From Haemonchus contortus (Eukaryota > Nematoda > Chromadorea > Rhabditida > Trichostrongylidae): a stretch of 64,000 bases of DNA. The stretch spans positions 12,099,940 to 12,163,939 of the forward strand of contig LS997563.1 of assembly GCA_000469685.2 (NCBI GenBank). The letters run 5' to 3'. How positions within the stretch are numbered: position 1 is the stretch's first letter; every line of letters starts with the position of its first letter. The position numbers were made by a program, and so were the translations under genes. The notes beneath the pieces were generated by a model. It made no database searches. It was not told where the DNA came from and saw only the letters and a list, made by a program, of their open reading frames with translations. This document shows positions 35,580 to 48,200 of this stretch, one piece after another.

Positions 35580-38500
35580 TCACTGTTGTATTTTACGGGA
35601 TATACCCCACATTTCTCTATAGGTGCGGAAATAGATATCATTGTCAGCTTCGCCACGCTTCTTCATCATCGCATCCATTTTATCAGCTTTCAGGCGCCGT
35701 GACCACCGGATTATAAACCATAACAGAGTTGGTGATATAATAGTGTAGTAAGGAAACAGCTGAAAAAGTACATTTCTAATTTCAGTCAATGTACCTCATA
35801 ACGGATGGTAAGAAAAAGTTTCCAGGCTTTCGGAATTATCGAACACTTTTCGCAGAAGCTACCTCTCTCAAATTGCCGCTGAATTCAATGTGAACTTCGC
35901 GTTATCTCAAGTGGCTGATAATGAAGATTTTCAGTTACCTGACACAATCCCTCTTTCTATTGGCCCGCCGACCGAAAAATCCTAGAAGTCCTCAACTCCG
36001 GTCTCTGGCTTGTCCGTGGTCGCGTGTCATAGTGTCATCAAGCACGTAGCCGACTACTTACGACAGTTCGAATAAAGCCGATTGAGGTACTTTGTGAACG
36101 TGGAATTCAGGTCTCAAAACGTTTTCACCAGGCCGGTTGTTATTGCTTCGACCATCCACATGTATATGTATTACAATTCCTTCTGCAGAATTTCTTAAAG
36201 TTTGAGTGATCAACCTAGACTGACTATGTGAAGTATTCGTAGGAAATCAAAGCAAGTTATTGGTGAACGCAGCATTTTGTTTTACCTTCTTTGAATTTGA
36301 ATCCCTCTCTACTATTATAGTTTACACGCAAATTTTTATGTATTTTCCATGCCAACAAAATGGTCACTCACGTTTATGGAAGCCAATAAAACTCTATAGC
36401 TGACAAGTGTGAGTTGATCCCTGAAAATCAATATTATAAACCCGCTTGTCGTGGCAATCACGGAGATGGTTGCTTGAAAAATGTCCAATGGGAGAAGTAG
36501 ACGTAGAACATTTTCATTTTCGCAGAGCTGATACGATGTGTTGAGATCGAAGTGTTCTCTGAATAGTTCTGGTTGAATATTTGGCTAAGCTCTGAAATAC
36601 AAGGTACGAATCATGTAAATTTTCCAGAAATAAGAAGATATTGTTTTGAAGAGGTTGCGCAGAACTGTAACTCTACAGGTGGTTCAGGCCCGATTATCAA
36701 TCTGAGTGACAACTCGCTTAAAGACACATTTTCTGAAAAAAAAACGATCTGGACTTCGTTACGTACGCTGTACTTGCTGCGAGTGCGAGTGATAAGGTAA
36801 TCATTTGCGATCACTGCTGTCGATTCAAAGGCTGAGATCAAAGAAACTGTGACGCATGAAAGCCCTCTAGGGTAAAGAAAAGGAGGGAGTAACAAAGGTA
36901 CTGGATCAAGTTCAAGGTGAGTTCCTAGCTGTAACTTACGAGACCTTCCTAAACATTTATGAGTTACATTTGAGCAAAGCTGAAGTCTGAAAAGGTGTTT
37001 GAGAGGAAGAACCTCAAACATTTCTGTCTTCCAGGCTCTAACGGAGACGGTCATCCAAAACGTTAGCCAAATGAAAAGTTTCAACATCTTGGCTAAGGCT
37101 TTACAAGGACACCTACACATCCAAATATTATACCGTTTTTTCGCGAAACTGTTGGTTATGTAGAGAATCACAGCGCCACATATAGTCGAAGCAGAAATGC
37201 CGGCACACGCGAATATCAGGACCATCATGTTTTTCGTAGTTTTCGCAGTCACAGATGTGCAGTAAGCATAGCGCTGCGAAAAGTCCTCCTCACTCATTCC
37301 CCAAGCACAAGATAGCACTGATATGAGAACCTAAAGCTTGTTGGGATCAAAAGACTTCAATTTTTAAGAAACATTGTCACAGCTGTAATAGCTAAATGCA
37401 ATTTTAACTATCTCATTTACTTTCAAAAGCGTAGTTTGTGATATGACTCAATAAGTTACAGGCATACTTCTGTTGGTTCCTCCTCAGGCATGAGGCCTGA
37501 GAAAATGATATAATTGCAAAAAGGAGTATGCAGTGCCGCTGTGTAAGAATAAGTTAATCTCGCAAACGCATACCGTGCTATCAACACCCTTTTTATTCTT
37601 TCTCTCTTTTTCCTTCGCATCGGAATATGAATGCATTTTGCGTAAATAAGTTTTCTGCGCGCGTGTATGTGCCTGTTTGGATTTTTGTTTGATGATATGC
37701 CAAACACATATCAATGCCTATCAAATGGAAACTTGCTTTGTCTCAGTACAGGAGAGTCTCATGTCTGAGATAAAATCATGCTATATTAAATACCAGTCGA
37801 GTCACCCGGCTTACAGCGGGCCTCAATCCCTTCTTTTTTGAACATCCACCCCGTGCTCCTTCACTCCTGATGCCCAAGTCAAAAAACTGTTTTTTTTTTC
37901 AGCTAAGAAACGTTTCTGAGCTCAATGGAGGCTCACCTCCTTGTCTGCACTATAGCATACAAAGTTGAAAAAAACGGAAGGCCTCTCAACCGCACTATCA
38001 CCTCCGATTTTATATAGGCATACATAGCACGATACCTTTACAGGTAGAAACCACCTTTTAAAGTCTTTACATCACTCTACATTACTCACTTCCCTCCCCA
38101 TTACTCTACTCCATGAACCTATCCACCAAGTTACCGTTTACTTATAAGTCTTAAATGTAAGATAGAACTGGGTTGCCCATAACCTTATCGTAATCATGAA
38201 GCTTGCGGACAAACAGACTGACAAGCACACAAACCTACAAACCTACAAACCTACAAACCGACAAAGGCAAACCACCACACCAAATTACTGCTTCATAAAT
38301 AAGAGAGATAAGAGAGACCAGCCGGGTTATGCACGTTAACGCGTGCACCATACCATTCCCACTACCCCTTACCTACGACCTGTTAAACCACCATTATGAA
38401 CAGCATCGGGACTTCACACTTCATATCTGTTTCCTCACCACGCTCACGAGACATTCACAATCTTCATCGTGCCTACATGATTACCAGGAGAACGCACAAA

Positions 38501-41500
38501 CCGACCCACAAACAGACACACAAGGTTACCGCTTTATATTTGGAGAAATTACATGTTGCATATTATACACATATGATGATGAACTTGCCGATGTAGCGGT
38601 GAGTGTGAGCCCAATCTTTGGACCAAATGAATCATATTTAGATCGTTTCCAAAGCGCAATAGCACGTTCGATGATCATGGATAACTAAAAGACCATAATA
38701 CATGTTCATGTAATACCCAATACCGATTTTATTCCTGTGGCTAAACACAACAAAGACTTGCCCTTACCTCTGAGTTAGCTCGTGGGGTCTTGTAATTTCG
38801 AAAAACATGGCTTTAATCATATAATACGCAACCAAGAGAGTTCGTCCATAAGCACATTTAAACTCGCAACCCACTTAAGTCACTACCAGCCTCTAGGTAA
38901 GCGATAGTTGAATGCAAAATGCGATTTCATGTCTCTTCGCTTTTTCCCACTAAAATACTTGATCCTGGATTTGAGCTTAGTTCGACATGCCATGACACCA
39001 TTGAACTCAACAGTATGATGGTTTCGTATTTGTGGAAGGCTGTCTGGAAAATGATTTCAAGCCATACTTCCAAGATCAAAGGATGAAAGTGATATTCAGT
39101 CTACTTAAGAGAAATACGATTAAGTCGACAAACTTCTGCAGGAATTTTGTGCCCGACCGGATCTCGAAGATCTCTTCTGTTTTGTGGTCCTTAACTTCAT
39201 TGGGCAGTTTGTCATGGAGAGTTGGTCGATTTTTGCTTCCCTACCGAACCAATTTGTTAAGTTGCAGTTTATTCCATTCGATTCCTATACTAAAGGCTAT
39301 TCAATATTACACAGATAACTCTTGGAGAATCCTCTGTTTGCTTTCGTCATCAGTCTCGGGCTATTATGAATAGACTACCTCATTAGAGATCCGATGTTTG
39401 TGTCTATGAGCGGAAACGCCTTCCTTGAGCCTTTGTTCAAAGTCAACAAGCACATTAAAAAGAAAATGACGAGTGAAATAAATTCAGTGTTAGACTAAAC
39501 GAACCTCTAGAAGAATAATAGAAGTTGTGCATGTTGATGCTGGATATCTCATTGAGAAACAGACAGCCGATCGCACCAACACCTCACAAGGATCACTGAT
39601 TGTAAGATATCGAAACAAGTGCATTCCCTTGAAATAATCTTCTCCTGACTTCATTAAGGTCTAAGTGTAAGTGTAAATACAAAGTTAGTGTTGTCAATCT
39701 GTTGCATATACATGGAATCCTAATGTTTATTTCCACTTTTAGTACTTTTACCACCGCAGACCTTATCAAGCAGTCTGAGATGTACATGGAAGCCCAAATC
39801 ACTCGAAATCCATATTACATATTTATGCGCTTCACGATTTCATCTCTGTAGGTGAATATAGCAAAGACTTTCATTTGTTCTTACCTCTGAGTTGGCTAGT
39901 AGGGTTTGGTGACTTCGGAAGGGTTTGGTGACTTCGGAAAACATAATTTAATCATTCAATAAGCGACAAAAAAGGTTCGTTCATATGCGTATCCAAACTC
40001 GCAACCCGCTAAAAACACTACCAGGTAAGCGACTTCTGGGTAAGCGAAAATTGAGTGGAAAATACATTTCTAGGCTCTTTCGCCTTACCTCTACTAAAAC
40101 CGTTCAGTACTGAGTCCGAGAAAAATTTGAACTTAAAAACGGATTTCAAGCCATACCTTCAAGTACGAAGGGATAAAAAGATTCGTATAGTCCAGGAAAA
40201 TATCTGTTAAATCGATAAAAAATTTCATCCTATGGGCAGTAATGTCGGGAATATTGTGTCGGACAGGTGTTTGAAGGCTTCTTCTGTTGTGTCGTCCTTC
40301 ACTTCACTGAGCAGTTTCCATGGGTTGATGAATTTTTGCCCCTCTGCCAACTCGATTCTCATAAAAATGCTGCTGAGTAATACCCAGATCAACCTTAATT
40401 TTTCCTGTTCCCATCCTCGGAATCGGGTTTTCATGGTGGGAACAGCTCGATAGATTCGCTGTTTGTGCCTCATGATCATGAGCGTTTACCTCGAGCTTCT
40501 GCTCAAAGTTAAGAATTATACCAAAAGCAAAATGACATATGGAAGTGACAAGTGAGAGTAACTTCCTATGTCAGACTGAACGAACCTCTAGTAGAATAAT
40601 AGAAGTTGTGCATACCGATACAGGAAATCTTACAGAGAAACACACAACCGATCGAACCATTACTTCACATGGATCACTGATGGTGAGATATCGGAACAAG
40701 TGCATGCCCTTGAAATAACCGGAACTTCAAGTCGTCAGAGAAGGAATAGACAATTCTAATAAAGTCCAAAGACACTGTTGTTGATCTTCTGCATGTATGT
40801 ACGTCCAGTTGTGATTTACAATTTTAGTTTACACCCATACATTTTTTTTACATTTACATTTCAGTTACTCCCCTCCTCAGACCTTACCCAGTGTATATGA
40901 AAGCTTTTCTACTCTTGCCTAGAAGTTGATTTTGAAAAACTGTGACCGCTCTGATGTCTATGGGGCTAGGAGAGCTTGCAAGTGAAATGATGATGTACTT
41001 CTGTATAAGGGATTTTTCACTTTTGTTCCATCGTATGATTGTCGAGCACGGCCATCCGTTCTGACAGCTCACTACACGGTATAAAACATGATTTATGAGT
41101 TTTCTCCAGATGAGTCCTGGTTTTGATCGCTTGACTATGACCTTGAGAGTCATAATTAAGCGATCAAAATAGGCCATGTATCACTCTACTTCCTCTTCGC
41201 CATAAAAGCGTTCTATTTTGAAATACTTGAATGATAACAACCGCTCGGCTCTACAAAATGGAGAGTGATCAAATGCTGAGCTCAAGGCGCAGAGAGCGTG
41301 GGTTCCTCAGCTGTTTATCCCATAAGACAACCACGCGGGTGCATGGGTCTTGAAGGTAATAGGTGTCTGCTACTGATGAGGCACATACTCTATTGTTTTC
41401 GGAGAGATAAAGCCGTGGAGCGATGATAATTTCAGAAAGAGGTTGATTAACAACGAAAATTATTTTTCCTTATCCGCTGGAACCTTGTTTCTCTGATGGG

Positions 41501-42903
41501 AGTCTTCTGTAATGTGGTAATGTTGCGGTTGTGTGCTCATCCGAGTGCTAAATTCGGAATCCAAGAGCTGTTCAAGGGTAAGTGTTTGCAGAACGAATAA
41601 TTCGCTGGAACAACCGACTCAAGCTTCTCTTGAATAAAATGGAGAACATTGTCGAGGTGGTTAATTCAGTATTACCACTCAAAATTGATTATTAATGGAC
41701 ATGCTTGGCTTTTGCATTCATACAACAACATCTTTTCCGAAAATTCGTTGTAGAGGAGACTGATGAGAGCCTCCAAAAAAGAGTACCTGCAGTCCTGAGA
41801 ATAAAACGGAATGTATGATGAATATAATGAGCAGAGCAGCAATCAGAATCTGAAAGAACGCATAGTGTCGTACCGTATATTTCTTACGACAGATAGATGA
41901 GACGGAACACCAACGGATTCCTAACCTCTGCCAAACTTGACATTTAATACTCTAAGAAATTCTGGGAAAAACTTCAACCCAATGCAATATTGAGGTTGCT
42001 TCGTGACAATGAAATATTGAGATTGCTCCGCGACCTAACGAGACTATGGTAGCCTACCCACCAGAACATCATGACCGAGTCGATTCGTAATCGGTATTTC
42101 AGCAGGGCAAACATTACTATAGCCTACTATAGCCACCCCCTACCTGCAATAGGGACGCCCGTAATGAAGAATACTGCAAGTTGCAAGCCTCCTCAGGTGG
42201 TGCATTCTCAATAAGGCTGGATGGCTATGGCAAAGCATGACAATTTGTGGAGGATGTTTTCTGTCATCATGTCTCATTTTAACAACGGATGCCAGTCAAT
42301 GAATGGGAATGCAAACGTAAAAAAAGGTACTTTGCCTTTATGCAGTGCAACATTACCATACATATACCTTATTACCATAAATAGATTGTCCATTAGTAAC
42401 TTTTGACCGCTCACTACTATTCCCAGTACTTTGGGATAAAGAGGTTGTGCCGGTTAGGGTCGATGAACTCACTGTATTTCGGCATATGCAGCGCCGGGTC
42501 ATTGCAGTATTTTGAGACAAAATGATTGAAAAATGCGCCCAATAATACCGATAATGCGCATTCCCTGCCTGGTTACCTCTTCCAACGACTCACGATTTTT
42601 TGAGGATTCGTATCTGGAGCACCTGTGCAGCAACTTCCGATGAAAGACTGATTTCGGTGCCTGGTTCTGGATGCAACGTCAAAATTTTGATAATCCCACC
42701 TTGCAATTGATGTGAAAGTACAAAGTTCCACATCGTTTCAGTACTATAGATGACACGACCAGCGAAACAAGTCCTGCCAAAGCTTGAGTCCCTAAAAGCG
42801 CTCGAAAGCGTAAGTCCTTGGCAAGCTCTGCTGTGTCAGAACAGTTGCAGAAGTCGATGTGTTCCGAACAAATCATAACAAGGTAAACTTTGCAATAATT
42901 CAT
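35580..42903 (-). CDS. Chemoreceptor GPCR R2 (Sra superfamily) with duplicated exon C
   Basis: Exons: A 42,876 or 42,903-42,700, B 41,849-41,787, C2b 40,708-40,586, C2a 39,627-39,505, D 38,684-38,589, E 37,330-37,134, F 36,558-36,372, G 35,759-35,580 (TGA). Using one exon C gives 340 aa (ATG at 42,876) or 349 aa (42,903). The start used by R1 and R3 (M-NCSD) is TGC here (DFCNCSDTAEL), so an upstream in-frame ATG must serve. Motifs are [44 protein letters not shown] and LLWFIIRWSRR. Both C exons are open and phase 0-0. The exon D donor is GC (TCG|GCAAGT) instead of GT. Function as for R1: a membrane chemoreceptor, ligand unknown. Whether it splices correctly is uncertain. Confidence 0.78.
38215..38270. 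repeat. Short tandem repeat ACAAACCT
   Basis: Four near-perfect copies of 'acaaacct' at about 38,229-38,260, in the R2 D-E intron. A simple repeat without other features. Confidence 0.75.
38668..39806. repeat. Duplicated segment, inserted copy in R2
   Basis: About 99% identical to 22,579-23,718 of R1. Immediately after 39,806 the sequence 'aatccatattacatattta' matches the intron that directly follows exon D in R3 ('aaatccataagtcatattta' at 49,881). The donor piece was therefore placed exactly at the exon D / intron edge of R2, with the native C-D intron and native exon C displaced to 39,807-40,708. Confidence 0.9.
39505..39627 (-). CDS. R2 exon C2a (R1-derived copy)
   Basis: 41 codons, phase 0-0, reading GMHLFRYLTISDPCE, then VLVRSAVCFSMRYPA, and ending TSIILLE before a GTTCGT donor. 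It is identical in protein to R1 exon C. It encodes the end of extracellular loop 1 (DPC cysteine) and most of TM3. Confidence 0.85.
40586..40708 (-). CDS. R2 exon C2b (native copy)
   Basis: 41 codons, phase 0-0, reading GMHLFRYLTISDPCE, then VMVRSVVCFSVRFPVSVCTT, and ending SIILLE before a GTTCGT donor. It differs from C2a at several residues in TM3 (A/V, M/V, Y/F, A/V, T/V). It keeps the same non-canonical TTTCAAG acceptor and is in normal position after exon B. Confidence 0.8.
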
Positions 42904-43773
42904 GGAAAACTAGTGAGCACCCATCTAACCAAATTCAACAGATGAAATGTTTGCATATCTTAAGGTCACATTCTTAATTTGCATGGAATCCTCTGCAATG
43001 ACTTGAATAGACAAAACCACCCAGAGAGCATCTGGTGGGTTCCGCCTGATCAGGTTATCAACAAAACATCTACCGCACGAGTTGATCCATTATGAGACTC
43101 AAGAGAAAAATAAGAATCGAAAATTTGTGGAACAAAAACGCAATGAGTAAATAAAGACACTAATGAGGGGATAAAAGGCAATACAATAAATGAAGCATCA
43201 CTTGCAGCCACTTACGCTTGGCATGGTAGGCGTCAGATCCTTATAATTGCCATGACTGAGAAAACAAGTCCTGCATCATACTGTTATTTTGAAATAAAAG
43301 AAAATCAAACATCTTTGCTAGAAAATCTCGGACTTGGGAAGTTTTAACTTCGCCAATAGAGACTAGAACTTTAACGATCATGCTCTTGCTTCATGAACAG
43401 AAGCATCACATTCGTTACATATGACATTTCGCTTTTATACAGAACGAGCCAGAATCATGATGACAGCCCATGAAGATGCTCGTACCAATTTCTTTCTGAG
43501 TTCATAAAACTTTTTTCAGTTCCTTGGATTTCACGAGATTCATTTCACGAGATTGCGTAATTTTCTTACTGTTGGAAATAAATTTTTTTCAAATTTTCAA
43601 AATAACTGAAGTTTCACCGGCTTGTGAATCAATCTTCACTTTGCATTTACAAATTCTTTTGGCCCGGGATATCTCCAAACGACTCAATGGAGCAAGTCAG
43701 CCGGTAGACTCAACCACGAGACGCTTTCAATAGTTGGAAGCAACTGCAAATCGGAGGGGTTAACCTGAAAGGA

Positions 43774-44110
43774 TTGCGATCACATTTAAGAGGAATGTTA
43801 AGGCAGCAGGGCGAAGGTATGCGTAGCACTGAAGTTCTTTCTGGCCGGAAGAACGGTTATCTCCTAAACTTGCCTGGGCACGATCGCGAAAAACATCATC
43901 AGCTCAACAAGGCTTTTATGCGAACAGAAAGTGATTTCCCGAGTGAGCAGGTTGAGGAGAAGACAATGGATAGCTCACAACAGCTGTTACGTCGAAAATA
44001 TCGTCACAGCTATTTTCTGTTCACCGACGCAGAGATATTCACTGTGAAAAGGGTGCTGGATAAGCAGGACGACACATTCGTGCGAAGACCAAAGAATAGA
44101 AAGTGGTACA
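43774..44110 (+). pseudogene. Tc1/mariner-superfamily transposase remnant
   Basis: Within a 176-codon frame, QQLLRRKYRHSYFLFTD then AEIFTVKRVLDKQDD and VRRPKNRKW resemble the first catalytic block of mariner-like transposases (usually FTDEKIFT; Glu-Lys replaced by Ala-Glu here). The remainder to 44,304 does not resemble a transposase. No terminal repeats were seen. It lies between R2 and R3. Confidence 0.5.
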
Positions 44111-45236
44111 GTTTGAGGCTCATTCACTTTTTTGATAGATTTTGCGGGTACCGTCAAGGCAAAAACACTGCCAGTTTTTGTAACTCAGGTAGTCAAAGCC
44201 AATATGAAAACCAGTTTGAGCTTGCCGTGCGCAATTGGACACATTGGTATGCGTATGAGACCTATTGTCAAGCTGGAGTTTGCGACAGCAGACTACACTG
44301 CTAATTTTTGTAATTTAAGTCGCCATAGTCAATATGGGGACCTCTTAAAGCTCCGACAATATGGGACACTTTGATTTCGTAACGAACACGATTTCAAGCC
44401 GGAGTTTCCGACGCTTATCATTATTTGTCAAGGAACTTCGTAGGAGGAGTTCCCTGACCTCTCAGCCTTCGATCAGTGGCCACATAGGACCCCCTACCTG
44501 AATCCCATGGATGTCTCGGTGTGATCAATTGTTCTCCTCCGGTTCTTCAGTTGAATGTGATCAAGGTAGTTTATTGAAAAAAAGCGAAAGCTCATTCAGT
44601 GAGCAATGTCGTTCTTTAGTTTCTCACGCAATTCTTTTTTATAATACTCCCAGTATTCCATTCTCAGTGGCCAGTGAGTATGAATTTCAATTCCTTGTGG
44701 TCTGCGATAATAGGTTACTGGGCGCCGATTACGGAATGAGAACGAAACATGGCCCGAAAAAAGGGCAAAACCTAGCGAATGTATAAGCAACTAATACAGC
44801 TAAATTTTTCCTCACTTGCTGAAACAATTGAATCAATCTTCCTCACGCACAACACCCTTCGAGAAGAATTGTAAATCTTAGCCAAAGTAAGCTATGACAT
44901 CGTTGGTTAGAGAGTTAATAGCAATTGGGTGTGCGAAACACGACCGTCTTCACATCTTCACATACACGCGCCCGTTTTCGTCACAAGCTTGATTATCCAT
45001 CATTTCTGCGGAACGATAGGCAATCAGAAGTAGTTCGCAGTTTTGAGTTGGAACTGTCGAAAGCTCCTGTTTTGAGCTTCCAGTTCGTGCTGTGAAGGTG
45101 CAGCCGCTGTGCCATATGTACTGTCATAGAGTAAATGAGATACTTCTCGAAGGTGTACTCACCACTGGTATAGTAGCGTCACAGAGTGAAAATGGAAAAC
45201 TGATTTGCGACAGAAAGCAGTTCGTTCAGTGAAACT

Positions 45237-48200
45237 TTATTGCTGTGAACATCTGTTTCGGGATTTCCGCGGGTAACCCCACATTTCACCATAGGTACGG
45301 AAATAGATATCGCTCTCAGTTTTATTTCGCTTCCTAACCATTGCATCCATTCTATCAGTCTCCAGTCGTCGTGACCACCGGATTACAAACCATATAAGCG
45401 TTGGTGACGCAATAGTGTAATAAGGGAACAGCTGAAAAAGTACATTTTAGTCGATGAACAGTTCCTTAGTATCCCTTATCAGAAGGGATGAAAAAGCCTT
45501 TCGGATTCAGGCGAACGGTTTTCTTTAAAAATACATGGCGCCTCTCAAGGTCTTGATCTCGCCAATCGCCGCCAAATGCTTTGGGATTCTATACATGGGT
45601 GTCTACAGCTGCCTTCTACACATGCCTGAAGTGAGAATCCCCTTCCTATAAGCCCTCCGTCCTCTAGTATCCTCGCATACCATATGTGGCGCTGTCAGGT
45701 CGGAAAAGGGCCTAGATGGGCGTTATAAAGGCTCAGAGATTGTCCCGCGTGTATCCTCGAACGAGTTTCGAGAGAGGCTCCACTATTTAAAGAGTAGCCC
45801 ACATACACAACCTGTCATGATAGGGACAGTAAAAGACAGCTGAACAGTTTTTCTGGATGTAATCAATTCTCTGCGCAATCGCAACGTCCTTTCGTCTGCA
45901 CACCCTTCCATGCTAATTCACTTATGGCACCTCTATTTTCTCTACTTTTAAGGAGCCCTTCTTTCTCGAAATCGACTAATTCTATTTCCTACATATACTT
46001 AGGCTTTTTGCTAAGATGGGTACCTCTGAATTATCGTGAACTTAACCTTCAAGTATGACCGCTGACTTCGTACATTGTCTGAATTAAAGCGATTAGGAAG
46101 TACTGTCACCTTGTATTCCTTCAATTTGGTCTGAGAAATGTTTCTTGACGACCTAAACACATGATTTTGCATGTATTTTTATTTTCTTCAAAGTTACTTT
46201 GGTTCCCAAGCATAATATTTAGTTATCTGGGTTTTCATACTTGATGAAATGATTACTCACATATGTTGAAGCCAACACCGTTCGATAAGTGGTGACTGTG
46301 AGCTGGTCCTTGAAGGTCATTACTATAAACGCGCTTGTTGAAACAATTCCGGAGATGGTCGCTTGTAAAATATCCAATGGGAGGAGTACACGTAATACGT
46401 TTTTGTTTTCGCGGAGCTGATATGATGTGTTGAGATGAAATCGTTCTCTAAACTATTTTCGCTGCATAAGAGGCATATTCCGGAATATATGTAAAAATTA
46501 GAGTAGATTTTGCAGTGGGTGACCATCACTATAAAGTGGCTCAGTTACAATTATAATGTCATGAGTTTCGCGACTTGAGCTATGGTTGCTGCCCACGAAT
46601 CAGTTCGGTAAGCCTTTGAAAGATATTAAGAACTTTCATGAAGGTGTCACTGCTCGAACAGTAGGATTCATGTCTCAATTTAATGGTAGTTCACCCTGTG
46701 AGCTTAGCCAGGAATGGATCTTATGTTTGAAGGGATTGAAGGGAACCTATAGCGTTGATTAGACAGTTCAACAGAATCGGGAGCTAACAGTTACTGGTGC
46801 CGACGATGGCCCTATTTCTGCAAATCCGCTATCGACTCGAATAATTAATTCAAGGAATTAGACGTAAATGAAAGGCTCGCCTACGTAAAAAAAAGAAGGG
46901 GCCGCGGAGGAAGATATTGGACCAAGACAACGCGTTGAGCTTTGCAGCAAAACATTCAAAGAAGGATTTTACCGTTTTTTCGCGAAGCTGTTGAATATGA
47001 AAAGAACCACAATGCTACACAGAGTCAAAGCAGAAATTCCAGAAGACACGATTATCAGTATCTTCATATTCTTTGAAGTCTTTGCAGTCATGGTTGAACA
47101 GTAAGCATGACTTTGCGAGAAGTCTTCTTCACCCATTCCCCAAGCACAAGATAGCACGCCAAGGAGGACCTGAAACACGATGGATGTTGGGGTATAACAG
47201 TGTTCTAGAAACGTCGAAAATCATCGAAAATCATGGGATTTCACGCGTTTCGGAACCATCACTATAATTGCAATAATCGTAACTAGTTGAGCGCGATGCG
47301 TTCAATTTTCAAAGAGACCTCGTTTGGAGAAACCATTGTCTTACGATGAAGCATAGTTTATGGTATGACTCAATAGGCTAGGAGAATGGTCAGTTCCTCT
47401 GAAGAACAAGAGATAACGATGATATTGCACGGGAAGAACTCGATATATAATAATTGTATTGAGTCTGTATTAAGATGAAATCATGATCATGTGTCCCTCG
47501 AATAAGGGTGTATAATGGCAGGTGGCGCACTAACACACTCGCGTGGTCACGTGTTCGAATCCCGGATCGGAATTCGTTGAGGTCGACCAGACATTCCACC
47601 TTTCCGGGGCTTGTTTAATGGTACCAGACTTGTCTTGGAGGACGAAGTCACTGACCTGTACATTGGTTGACCACCGCAAGTCATTGTAAAGGCACATATG
47701 TACAGGGTGGCGAAAAATTACGTGCGCGCGAGTTTGGGAGCGATCACGTGACTGCTTTGAACATCCAAGCCGGCTTTTACGCATCAGGTGCTTTCTTTAC
47801 ACCTTCTATAATCAGCCTGTGAAGAGAAAGTTGTTCTCAAGACCATGGTGCAGGTCTGCACAAGCTGCGAGGAGATTGCGCGCCTAGCCAGCGGCGGGAT
47901 GAAGAACACTGCAATTGCGTCGAAGCTCAGAATTTCTTTGAGAACAGTTCAAAAGATTGTGAAGCGATGGAAGGCGGGAGGACACGTCCTAACCAAGCCC
48001 GGAAGAGGGAGGAAGCGGACTGTCAACACAAGGAGGATGCGTAGTATTATCAAGAAGAGGATTGACCGTAAGGATGATCGGAGCCTGAACAAAATGGCAG
48101 AACAGCTCAGAATCTCCAGAAAACCAATTCAAATGATAGTGAAAAATGAGCTTGGGCTTCGAAGTTATCGCTTACTAAATGAGCATGCTCTTACCGAAAA

